The notes beneath the pieces are model-generated. The model was not told the DNA's origin. It did no database searches and was given only the letters and a program-made list of their open reading frames with translations. Positions 55,507 to 64,000 of a stretch of DNA of 64,000 nucleotides are shown in pieces (the stretch's first letter is position 1; each line of letters starts with the position of its first letter). Source of the stretch: Pempheris klunzingeri (lineage: Eukaryota; Chordata; Actinopteri; Acropomatiformes; Pempheridae). Both the position numbers and the translations under genes were made by a program. The stretch is from positions 11,943,470 through 12,007,469 of the forward strand of contig NC_092012.1 in assembly GCF_042242105.1 (NCBI RefSeq), given 5' to 3'.

Positions 55507-55566
55507 TACGAAGGTAAGTAGTGGTCAGGTCAACCAAAGGGCTGGCGTTAATTCAGCTTCTGCTTT
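55507..55566 (-). other. atp5mc3: atp5mc3 5' UTR part of coding exon 1
   Basis: A 3' splice site (ctttccacag|AAAGC) on the minus strand at 55567 places an untranslated leader directly before the ATG. Confidence 0.6.
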
Positions 55567-55872
55567 CTGTGGAAAGGAAAACAAGAAACACAGCAGTGAA
55601 TAACTCAAGTGCACTGACTCTCTCCCTAATTCGCTAAATAAGAAAGTACAAAGTGTGCAAAGTTAAGTGGACGGACACACACACACATGCACGCAAGTAA
55701 GGTCAAGATAAGCTGCACAGGGAACAATGAAGCTTAAAACAAGATGGAGGTAAAAGCAGAAAAGCTGAGCGGCGCTGTGGTTAATAGAGCTACGGAGGTA
55801 CCGAGTTAAGAAGCGTCGCGGTGATAAGATGAAGTCGAGCACAGTTTTGGGACAGAGGAGGTTAGGTCTCAC

Positions 55873-55907
55873 CGGCTGGCAGTAGAGGTCGAAGACACAA
55901 GGAGTAA
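55873..55907 (-). other. atp5mc3: atp5mc3 first, non-coding exon (donor end certain, start approximate)
   Basis: A consensus donor (CAGCCG|gtgagacc) at 55872 on the minus strand lies just downstream of an NRF1-like motif and pairs with the acceptor at 55567. The transcription start is inferred to be near 55900. Confidence 0.5.
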
Positions 55908-55917
55908 GCGCATGCGC
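55908..55917. promoter_or_regulatory. NRF1-like palindromic site at the atp5mc3 promoter
   Basis: The palindrome GCGCATGCGC matches the core of the nuclear respiratory factor 1 consensus, a usual regulator of respiratory-chain genes. It lies about 35 bp upstream of the non-coding exon donor. Confidence 0.65.
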
Positions 55918-55937
55918 AGTGTTACGCTAAAGGGTTG

Positions 55938-55946
55938 ACTTCCGGT
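55938..55946. promoter_or_regulatory. ETS/GABP-like site at the atp5mc3 promoter
   Basis: ACTTCCGGT matches the GABP (NRF-2) core, commonly found next to NRF1 sites in promoters of mitochondrial genes. Identified by motif and position only. Confidence 0.5.
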
Positions 55947-56659
55947 TTCCTGATGTGGGAGCTACCAGCCACCATCATGGCTGTGTAATAGGAACTACCC
56001 AGCCCAGATGGGTCACTATGGCTAGGGCACCATGTTTAAATGCCTCTTCAATAAAGTAAAAAGCAGGACAGTTCTCAGACCAATGCAGACCAATGCATAC
56101 TGGGACCAGTGGGTCTCTGACACTGTCTGCAAAAGGAATAATAATTCACCTGCAGATTTATACAATAAGATATTTGGTGTATTACCACCCCACAGAGACC
56201 ATTTGAACAATGCATATTATATTATATATATTATAAAATGGAATCCAGGATAACACCAAAATGACCCACATTTTGTCATACATAAAGGGTCAGTAAAGGG
56301 ATTATTTGACAAATATGAATGTAAACATTTCTGAAAACATTTTTATAGAATTACCAAATAGAAATAACTGTTACCTTAGTCTAAGTGTGTTATCTAAGAA
56401 AGATAATATTAGAGGTATCAGATATTAGCTTATCACAGATATTTAGGCACTGGTGTGCCAGCCAATACTGGAACAAGAAATTACAACACAGAAATGCTAA
56501 ACTATGTTTGAGGTCATTTGGTGTCACTTTTATGTAGTTTGTCCATGATCTGTGGGGAAACCCAGTGATGTTTGCCCAAAATCTGATCTGACGTGCAGTC
56601 ACAATTCTCACATACTGTGTGTAATATTTATTCCACGAGCTGTTGCCACTCAGAGAGAG

Positions 56660-56700
<41 letters not shown>
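56660..56700. repeat. (AC)20 microsatellite
   Basis: Uninterrupted AC over 41 bp between the divergent atp5mc3 and rrad genes. Confidence 0.95.
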
Positions 56701-56706
<6 letters not shown>

Positions 56707-57034
56707 CATTAAATTTGCTATTTAATGTGGGTACAGATCAGAATCATCATGTGGACCCCAGAAACAACAGTATGTTAAAGTTATCCAAATATAGAATGAA
56801 ATGAAAATAAAAATGCACACAGTCATCATCATGGGATACATTTGTTATAATTTAATCCAAGACAGAATATCACGAAAATGGCTTATTTCAACAGGCACAA
56901 GAGTTTAAAGTTTTATTCGTTTAATTGTTAATTATTTCATTGTTTATCTATTCATATTTCCCGCATAGGGACAAATTGGAAAATACATTATAATGTTGGC
57001 TGAACGTGGTGGCACCATGTACTGTCTATGGCTA

Positions 57035-57035
<1 letters not shown>

Positions 57036-57077
<42 letters not shown>
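57036..57077. repeat. (AC)21 microsatellite
   Basis: Uninterrupted AC over 42 bp, 336 bp to the right of the previous one. Confidence 0.95.
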
Positions 57078-57079
<2 letters not shown>

Positions 57080-58165
57080 GGGTCCCAAAAAGTTACCTGT
57101 AGTGTAAGACCTAATATCACAAGAGGGCAGCAACACGCCGTACAAGGTCTATGATATAAGCTGGAAAATGAAATTGTGCCATTGTGCCTGTGGCGCACAT
57201 CAGACTGAGTACTGGAGGAGAAAATATATGTAAAATATACGATATAAAAGATTAAACATAAAAAAACACATGCTGAAGTCAAATAGAAGTCATTCAGGCT
57301 CCATGAGGACAGTATGACCACATTCTCCCATATTAATGCGTTACATAGCCTGGATATTTTAAACTGAAAGCATTGTGCATGGATCAGTAAAACCACACAT
57401 CACCACTGCTATAGGTCAGGCGTGTCAGCTGTGAAAAATCACCTCTGTAGAGACAAAGAATTATGGTTTTGCGGCTGCAGCCTTCATTTTTTCAGACAGC
57501 AAGGTGGCGGATGGAAAGCTTACACATGCATGATAAATGAATGTCACCGTGTGAGCAATTTTCATGTGTCTGTAGCCTCGCATTTTCACAGCATTTTTCA
57601 TTTATGCATTTACTTCTAATTCATTTTTTTTTTTTTGCATATATGCATACAAATTAATTGGTGTTGCCTATTTACCATGCGGACTCAGTAACAAATATTT
57701 TGCATGTTAAAATGCTTTTTTTCCCCCTCACAATACTCCTTGGCATTTATAATATAACTCCCTCACGTTAGAATGAAATCACCATGACACTGTATAATTG
57801 TGGCAATGACCTCCACCTTGCAGCGACCATTAAACTCAAGACTGATAATCTATTTAAACGAGACAGGCGATCACATTTCCATAACGGCATCCATCCACCT
57901 TAACATCCTCCATCATTTGGATATATTTCCATCATCTCTGAATTTATCTCCAAAATTCATCTTAAATATTTATATCACTCTTGCTTTAAGTGGGCTTTCC
58001 CTCTTCAAGGATTCATCTCGCCCCCTCAGGGGTAAGCTCTCCATTTGGCGATACGGAAGGGAGATTCCTCAGCTCTTCCAGTCATACACCCCCTCCTCTG
58101 GATGATGTTACCGTTACGCACCACTATAATAAGCCGAGACGTGATTCTCTGGGCGAATCCCTGCC

Positions 58166-58172
58166 GACGTCA
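58166..58172. promoter_or_regulatory. CRE-like site upstream of rrad
   Basis: GACGTCA, a cyclic-AMP response element core with one mismatch to the full palindrome (CGACGTCA), about 13 bp upstream of the TATA box. Confidence 0.45.
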
Positions 58173-58184
58173 CTCCCGGTCTCA

Positions 58185-58192
58185 TATAAATA
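58185..58192 (+). promoter_or_regulatory. rrad: rrad TATA box
   Basis: TATAAATA about 112 bp upstream of the first donor site; predicts transcription starting near 58215-58220. Confidence 0.65.
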
Positions 58193-58216
58193 AGCTGAGC
58201 AGCGGCTCCGATCAGA

Positions 58217-58304
58217 GTCAAGCAAAACCGCCTTTTCGACTACAACAACTCTTCACACCGAGGATTATTGCATTGCCTTCGTTGGATTTAATCTCCAGCA
58301 CCGA
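58217..58304 (+). other. rrad: rrad first, non-coding exon (start approximate)
   Basis: It ends at a strong donor (CACCGA|gtaagtg) and starts about 30 bp past the TATA box. Its partner acceptor is gtccgcag at 58579, 18 nt before the ATG. Confidence 0.6.
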
Positions 58305-58597
58305 GTAAGTGTCTTTAATACTGATGAGATATTTTAAGATGAAGTTTTCATTTGTGTTATCATGTTGAGTAGAGTTGAACAGAGATATTGGCTACTTTGA
58401 TTTGATATTTGCTTAATTGCAGGCTACTAACAGATGTTTTAATCTGACAATATGACTTTGAAGTGTGTTGAACTGTCATCGCTCTCCACCGCATCCCTGT
58501 GCCAGACTATTCCACTACTATTTAAAATGTGATTGAGCATGAGAGCGCACATTTACGCACATGTCGCGTCTGTCCGCAGCTCCTCGGTATAAGCACA

Positions 58598-58970
58598 ATG
58601 ACTTTGAACAAGGGTGATAAATTGCGGAACATGGACAAGAGAAGAGGAAGCATGCCGTTCCCCATGAATCTACCAAACCTACACCGGAGAAGCATGCCCG
58701 TGGACGACAGAGACCTGCGCGCCACGATGCCCCAGACGGGGCAGACGGACGAGCTGTCCAACCTCCTGCGCTGCACGTCCTACTCCACCAACGAGCAGCA
58801 CCGGGGCAGCTGCGCGTCGGACTCCTCCGACTCCGTGATCTCCACCAGCAGTGAGGCGGAGTCCCAGGTGTACAAGGTGGTGCTCCTCGGGGAGCACGGC
58901 GTCGGCAAGTCCAGCCTGGCGCGCGTCTTTGGAGGAGTTGAAGATGCTGGTCACGACTGCGATGAAGCAG
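58598..58970 (+). CDS. rrad: rrad coding exon 1
   Basis: ATG at 58598, 18 nt after an acceptor at 58579; 124 codons plus one base, donor GCAG|gtaaat. It encodes the N-terminal extension (a Ser-rich region at 71-86) and the P-loop. It is more GC-rich than the rest of the gene. Confidence 0.93.
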
Positions 58971-60703
58971 GTAAATGGTGATGCTGAGGATGAGTCATCA
59001 AGCCTGGCAAACCCCCCCCCCCTCACGCACACACACACACTCACACTCAAGATGTCCTTTGTTTCTGAAGATACATGTAATTAGGGACTGTCAAAGGTTA
59101 ATATTGTCAACTTACTGTAATACACAATATGATTATATTACCATCTTAAACTTGGAGACAAAGGTTCAGTGAATTGAGTTCTGAGATATTATGCACCAAA
59201 ACTCTGGAGGTCACTTTCTACTTTTTGAATTGTCCCACCCTTAACCTTTAAAAAGCATGAAAATACATTTTAAAATAAAAAATATTAGGATTTATTCTTA
59301 CTGTCTACCTAATAGAATTGCAAAAAAGCCACATGAAGCATTATAAACTCTCTTATCGAGGACAGCGATATAATTCAGCGGATGGATTAGAAAAAGGGTT
59401 TCTTAGTTTTTGCACGCAAGAGCGTGCATGCATTGATTATTGCTATTTCCATCTCCAGCAAGGCACCAGTCCTGCCCTCAGTAGTACAGCTGTCAGAAAC
59501 GCATCCAATAGCATTATGTGAAGAGAAAATAGAAAAGGCCAGTGATGGCTTGATTACAGGCTGTGAACAAACAAGACTGTTCAGATAAGAGACACTTTGC
59601 TCCTCTCTGTCAGTGTGTAACATCATCTTTCTTTTTCCCCCCCTCAGGAAACACTTATGACAGATCTATCGTGGTGGATGAAGAAGAAGCATCCATTTTG
59701 TTGTACGACATCTGGGAACAGGTGAGATATTAATTACTTATGCAATATTTGTCCATTTACATTGATTCATCGTAGAAGATGTGATCTGCCAGGTTCGATA
59801 CTTAACTTGGTACGTGTTTCTTTCCTGAAGGATAACAGCCAGTGGCTGAAGGAACAGTGCATGAGGATGGGAGATGCCTACATCATTGTGTATTCAGTGA
59901 CAGACAAATCAAGCTTCGAGAAGGCGTCAGAGCTGCGTATTCAGCTGCGCCGGGCCAGGCAGTCAGAGAACATTCCCATAATCCTTGTGGGCAACAAGAG
60001 TGACCTGGTTCGGTCCAGAGAAGTGTCTGTAGATGGTAAGTCAGTATGATTAACTGAATTTTGAACCTAAAATGTATGTTACACTCAGGGGAGTGTATTT
60101 TGTTGCTTTAAAAAATTTAATATCTATCATTTTAAGCATTAAAGCTGTTCTCAGGCTTTTCATGATAATAAATGACAGAACTGGTGGAGCTTGACCGGTA
60201 TTGTTGCGGTCAGGCCACATGTCTCACTTGACTGCTCAGGTGCAGCCTTTTAAATACCACTGCAAACTAAAGCTATCTGCCAAAGTTTCAGAGCTATCAT
60301 CACTTAGTTTATTCCATCCAATTCCAGTTTTTTGAAAATCTACTTGAGCATCTGCCGTAATGCTTTCTTAATGTAGATCTACCCAAAGTACTAATAGTCC
60401 TCTCTCCAAATGTTCTTTATTGCAGAGGGAAGTGCTTGCGCAGTGGTATTCGACTGCAAGTTCATTGAGACGTCCGCATCGCTGCATCACAACGTGCAGG
60501 ACCTATTCGAGGGCATCGTCAGACAGATCCGCCTGAGGAAAGACAGCAAGGAGGAGAACGCGCGACGCATGGCCAACTGCAGGCGCAGAGAGAGCATCGG
60601 CAAGAAGGCCAAACGGTTTCTGGGCCGCATGGTTGCACGCAAGAACAAGAAGATGGCTTTCAGGCAGAAGTCAAAGTCCTGCCATGACCTAACAGTTCTC
60701 TGA
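58598..60703 (+). CDS. rrad: RRAD, RGK-family Ras-related GTPase
   Basis: Small GTP-binding protein of the Rad/Gem/Rem/Kir group, which binds calcium-channel beta subunits and lowers L-type calcium current; enriched in heart and muscle in mammals. I join 58598-58970, 59648-59721, 59831-60035 and 60426-60703: 309 aa, close to the 308 of human RRAD. The N-terminal extension has HRRSMPVDDRDL (29-40), specific to RRAD. The G domain has P-loop GEHGVGKSS (98-106), the RGK DxWE motif as DIWEQ (145-149) in place of DxxG, NKSD (204-207) and ETSA (232-235). The C terminus has a basic stretch (RRRESIGKKAKRFLGR) and the RGK signature SKSCHDLTVL, with no CAAX box. EEASILLYDIWEQ and LHHNVQDLFEGIVRQIRLR favour RRAD over GEM and REM. 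It is followed on the same strand by cdh16, as in humans. Confidence 0.96.
59648..59721 (+). CDS. rrad: rrad coding exon 2
   Basis: 74 nt, acceptor ccctcag|GAA and donor GAACAG|gtgaga. It encodes GNTYDRSIVVDEEEASILL and the DIWEQ motif. Confidence 0.95.
59831..60035 (+). CDS. rrad: rrad coding exon 3
   Basis: 205 nt, acceptor cctgaag|GAT and donor AGATG|gtaagt. It encodes CMRMGDAYIIVYSVTDKSS, SELRIQLRRARQ and the guanine-binding NKSD. Confidence 0.95.
60426..60703 (+). CDS. rrad: rrad coding exon 4 and stop
   Basis: 278 nt, acceptor attgcag|AGG, stop TGA at 60701-60703. It encodes CAVVFDCKFIETSASLHHN, the basic C-terminal tail and the terminal SKSCHDLTVL. Confidence 0.95.
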
Positions 60704-61385
60704 GGGACGCCAGGGACAGACGGACATTTTTTCTTTGGCCTCTGAAGACCAGACGCTGTGTGTGTTTTAACACTAACCCTAAAGGACTAATAGAGCTGTA
60801 CAGAAATATATTTTTATTTTTTAGACACCAACCAAAAGCAAAAGAGTGGACTTAATTAATAAAAATGATATCATTACCATAATGGTGATAACCTGCATGA
60901 AGCTTTGCAAACATTAATTTCATTCTGTTTTATTGTCTGCCTTAAACATGTTGCTGTCATAGTATGATCAGTATAAACAAAGGCTTGTTATTTTAAATGA
61001 GTTGCAAAGACTGCCTTGCTGTTGGGTTATTGTGCTCCTTTATTGGAGGGGATTGATTGTATATACTGTAACATGAATCATGCTGAATGCAACATACATC
61101 TCATTATCCTGAAAGACACGGTAAAGGATCACAATACTAGGTCACCTGGAGTCATATTTACTTGAAACGTGGTACGCAGGTTCGTGCCTCTGCCAAGTCA
61201 CTGACGATTAGTCAAAGATACGAGGAAACGTCTGTTATTCTATGTTGTTCCATGACATTGAATTCAGGTTGTGAATGTATGAGTAAAGCAATAAGTTATA
61301 TTAGTCTTGTGAACCTTGACATGAATTGGAAAGTCTTTGTTTACGTTGATTTCCTTTTTCAATAAAATCTAAAATCAAAACATAA
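60704..61385 (+). other. rrad: rrad 3' UTR
   Basis: AT-rich non-coding stretch from the stop to the first polyadenylation signal. It carries ATTTTT-rich and TTATTTTTTAG-like segments early on. The end is inferred from the signal. Confidence 0.6.
61361..61366 (+). terminator. rrad: rrad polyadenylation signal
   Basis: AATAAA (within TTCAATAAAATC) about 660 nt past the stop. Another ATAAAA-like stretch follows within 25 nt. Confidence 0.65.
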
Positions 61386-61499
61386 AATCTTCTCTGTCAT
61401 TATTCTCAAAGAAAAGAGTTCAGCAGAATGCAACAGAAGAGAAGTAGATGTTGTTCAGGCGATTTACATCCTCATGAATATTCATTTGATCGTGTCGGT

Positions 61500-61673
61500 G
61501 GAATAGAGCCTCACTGGCCATTGGTTTTACAGGAAGGAAACATGGTAGTTAAGCATGTTTATCTGAAGGTGTTAACCATTAATCCACCAAAGGAGTACAA
61601 GAACGCAATTTTTCCACCCAATTTAAACTCCTCTCACACCTCTCAGAGCCAACACACACATCATTTGGAGAAG
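61500..61673 (+). other. cdh16: probable cdh16 non-coding first exon (start unknown)
   Basis: A strong donor (GGAGAAG|gtaaga) at 61674 pairs with the acceptor at 62150, six nt before the ATG. The start is arbitrary within the gap after the rrad poly(A) site. Confidence 0.4.
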
Positions 61674-62156
61674 GTAAGATACGAAACATTTTGTTTTAAA
61701 ACAGCACTTTTTCGCCATCATCTTCTGTTGTTGAGTAACTGTATATCCAAAGTTTGTTATTGTTGTTTGAAATACAGTTAGTGGAGTATGTAGGGCATTA
61801 CTGTTAGTTGCACCATAGCTTGTGATTTTGTGTTGCTAAGAGATATCTGACAGACATTAAGGCTCCAATGAAATGGCATAATCTTTGCATCCAACTCGAT
61901 CTTACAGACAGTGTTGACCTCAAATCCAAACATGGATTTATTTATTTATTTACTGTGCTACTGACTATAGGCTCAGATTTAGCTTTAAACTGCGTAGTAG
62001 GTGGTAATACATTTAAAGACACATACAACTGTGAAATGTGTGTGTATGAAAGAATTCCATGGTGGTGAAACAGTAACAAGACACAAATTGTGTTGATTGT
62101 TGGGCTGCAGCCATGTGGTTTGAAATGCTGTGAATATGCCACGTTAACAGGGACTC

Positions 62157-62201
62157 ATGGCTGACAGAGGAGCTGCGCCACTGCTTATCATGGCTGTCAT
62201 A
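62157..62201 (+). CDS. cdh16: cdh16 coding exon 1
   Basis: 15 codons from ATG at 62157 (Met, Ala, Asp, Arg, then hydrophobic) to a CATA|gtaaga donor. The exon itself begins at 62151 after gttaacag. Confidence 0.75.
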
Positions 62202-62409
62202 GTAAGATGTTGTCTTTTTTTTTTTATTACTCTCAATTGTTATACTTTGTTCATTTACTTCACAAGAGCAAATGCCACTAAGACACACTTAATATCTTGT
62301 TTCACAGTTGGTGATACTTTACGCAATTACCCCAAGCTCTGGGGCAAATGTGTTTAAAATTGGTGTCCCCGAAAACTACGATGGTATTTTCCCATGGTAT
62401 CTGGCAAAG
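62157..62409 (+). CDS. cdh16: cadherin-16-like (Ksp-cadherin), first coding exons; rest off the right edge
   Basis: 7D-family cadherin, a membrane glycoprotein of kidney-type epithelium in mammals. Two exons, 62157-62201 and 62308-62409, join in phase 0 to 49 codons. Residues 1 to about 27 form a signal peptide (MADRGAAPLLIMAVI then LVILYAITPSSG). Next comes the start of the first cadherin repeat, VFKIGVPENYDGIFPWYLA, which lines up with the VEVPENYGGNFPLYLTK segment of human CDH16 as I recall it. Its place just downstream of rrad on the same strand is the human 16q22 order. Only this short piece is visible and I could not find the next exon with confidence, so the call rests on one motif plus neighbours. 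Confidence 0.75.
62308..62409 (+). CDS. cdh16: cdh16 coding exon 2
   Basis: 34 codons, acceptor ttcacag|TTG and donor GCAAAG|gtaaga. It finishes the signal peptide and enters the first cadherin repeat (VPENYDGIFPWYLAK). Confidence 0.78.
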
Positions 62410-64000
62410 GTAAGACATTTCAACTTACTTGAATTCACCAACAAATGGTTTCCTTGTGCTCATAGCCTTCTGATTAAAAAAAAAAAAAAACGTGAAATTC
62501 TGACACGTAGGTTCCCAATCTTACAACCTTTAACTTTTTCCCCCCAAATATAACAATGGGGAATAAAGCATGAAGACTGTATTAGTAAACGTGTAAAATA
62601 TTTTTATTTTAATGTGTCATATTCATAAATATTGTAATTTCTAGATGCAGGTTGGTAGAAAAACAAAACCTAGATGACTAGCAAGCATCAATAACTGTTG
62701 GAAAAGTCTAAAAATCCTGCTTATGAGTGATTTTTCAACATTTAATGAGATTTAGGAGTGCACTGCAGATGCCTCAACAACGAATTCCTAAATTTCCTTA
62801 ACCCTAGATTTTCACCCACGTGGGTGAAAATCACCCGACGTTAGTGTTCTAGTGTTAAATCAGGTAAATTAACACATCTCCTGCTTTTCAAGCCGTTTGA
62901 TCATTTTATTGTGAGAAATATGGTGAAAAGACCATGAATGGTTGAAGTGAAGGTAGATAGTGAACCAGTATTGCATCAGTCTCTTTCTCTTTTGTTCTTG
63001 TTTTCTCTCCAGTCTGCATTTAAGGTTGAAGATGTATGAACATGCTGTCGTCATCATTTGACTATAATTAGAGTGCTCACAATACTCGTCATGCATCAGC
63101 CCCAGCCTCTGCATTCAGTCCAGCTGGGTGGCAGGCGGGGTGTTTTCTTCATACATGTCACTCAGACATCCTCTGGATTTTATAATAGCACCACTATCTG
63201 GTGCTTAAATTGGTTTTATAGTGACGTCATTGCGATTTGTATGACACATAGTCACATTTTCAGATGCATTTGTGTCGAGATGAGCGTCGCAATCTAATGG
63301 CCAGAATGGAGGAGTTGGATAATAACCCCACTTTAGCTTATATAAATGGTATGAGCATAATAATAGCTCCAGATTTGTTCATGGTTGGACCTTCATGATA
63401 ATCTGTTCATTGGAGAGGGCTACACACTTGTCAGTTCTTCCATTTTAACTTCTCGAATGAAAATTTTTAAAAATAAGACAAAGTACAAAAGCCCTGCAAA
63501 TACTTTTAACCATCTTGTAAGCTACTATGAATGACCAACCCAATACACCACTAGCTCTAAATGCAAACATTTAAATACTGGGATATTTTTGCTATAAGAC
63601 AAGCTCCATTAAGGAATTCAAAGCACCTGAACCTTGAGCTGATTTTTCTAGTTTGAGCCTTTCTGCAAAATATTTCAAAACTGTAGGACTGTTATAGTTT
63701 ATGGTCCAGAGGAACATAAATATATATATAAAATGTCACCAGAATGATCTTTTAAGGCATATGGAACAAGTGGAGATCAACTGCAGCTAGTATGGGTGCT
63801 GTATTGTTACGTCCCTTCGCCGACACTTCACCACATGGTGTCATTTTAACAGAACATGTGACGTTTCACCAGGAAAACACAAAATACGAATCATTAATGC
63901 AATATGTTGATCACTGTTTTCTCGTATGTGTTCCCCACCTCCAATTCATTTTATGTTTTAATCAAGCTTTATGCTCTATATTTAGTTCATGTTTTAAGTC
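62410..64000 (+). other. cdh16 intron, to window edge
   Basis: No exon recognised as cadherin. It holds a 14-base A run near 62477 and a 26-bp palindrome at 62807-62832. Confidence 0.5.
62807..62832. repeat. perfect 26-bp palindrome centred on CACGTG
   Basis: Left half GATTTTCACCCAC, right half its exact reverse complement, with no spacer. It lies in the cdh16 intron. Confidence 0.85.

Larger units (their letters stand above)
55947..58160. other. intergenic region between the divergent atp5mc3 and rrad genes
   Basis: About 2.2 kb, AT-rich, with no coding signal. It contains two long (CA)n runs at 56660-56700 and 57036-57077. Confidence 0.6.

Noticed and set aside
56032-56253. 73-aa plus-strand frame between atp5mc3 and rrad
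   Set aside because: AT-rich, no motif and no neighbouring exon signals.
58679-59050. 123-aa minus-strand frame
   Set aside because: Antisense shadow of GC-rich rrad coding exon 1.

Overview
This window looks like nuclear DNA from a ray-finned fish, most likely a percomorph. Genes are split by GT-AG introns, long non-coding stretches are full of CA, GA and TAGA microsatellites, and several interspersed repeats are of kinds common in spiny-rayed fish genomes. I cannot name the species. I see no operons, CRISPR arrays, phage or other prokaryotic features.

Layout. (1) About 1-23,400, minus strand: the 5' part of epha6, an Eph receptor tyrosine kinase. Exon 1 (signal peptide) is at 22,498-22,576 and exon 2 at 15,293-15,357. 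The ligand-binding region is at 2,420-3,775, split into four exons. The rest of the gene lies off the left edge. (2) About 23,400-47,650: a gene-free stretch of about 24 kb with repeats, microsatellites and strand-skewed blocks. (3) 48,051-52,141, minus: complete nsun3, a mitochondrial tRNA methyltransferase, in six exons (470 aa). (4) 52,958-55,506, minus: complete atp5mc3-type ATP synthase subunit c precursor, in four coding exons (141 aa), with a 5' UTR exon and an NRF1-like site at its start. (5) 58,598-60,703, plus: complete rrad, an RGK-family GTPase, in four coding exons (309 aa), behind a TATA box. (6) From 61,400 to the right edge, plus: the first exons of a cadherin-16-like gene (cdh16).

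How they relate. nsun3 and atp5mc3 are adjacent on one strand and both serve mitochondrial energy production. nsun3 modifies the mitochondrial methionine tRNA; atp5mc3 encodes the c-ring subunit of ATP synthase. rrad followed by cdh16 on the same strand matches the human 16q22 order. EPHA6 and NSUN3 are both on human 3q11, whereas ATP5MC3 is on 2q31. The window therefore joins segments that are separate in humans.

The most notable observation is that the Eph receptor exon 3, normally one exon of about 660 nt in vertebrates, is cut here by three phase-0 introns. Other points are a Gly-to-Asp change in a conserved Eph motif, a diverged 215-232 bp tandem repeat beside epha6 exon 1, large low-complexity insertions in NSUN3, three elements with TTAAAGG inverted termini, and a perfect 26-bp palindrome in cdh16. 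I found no wholly new molecular system.
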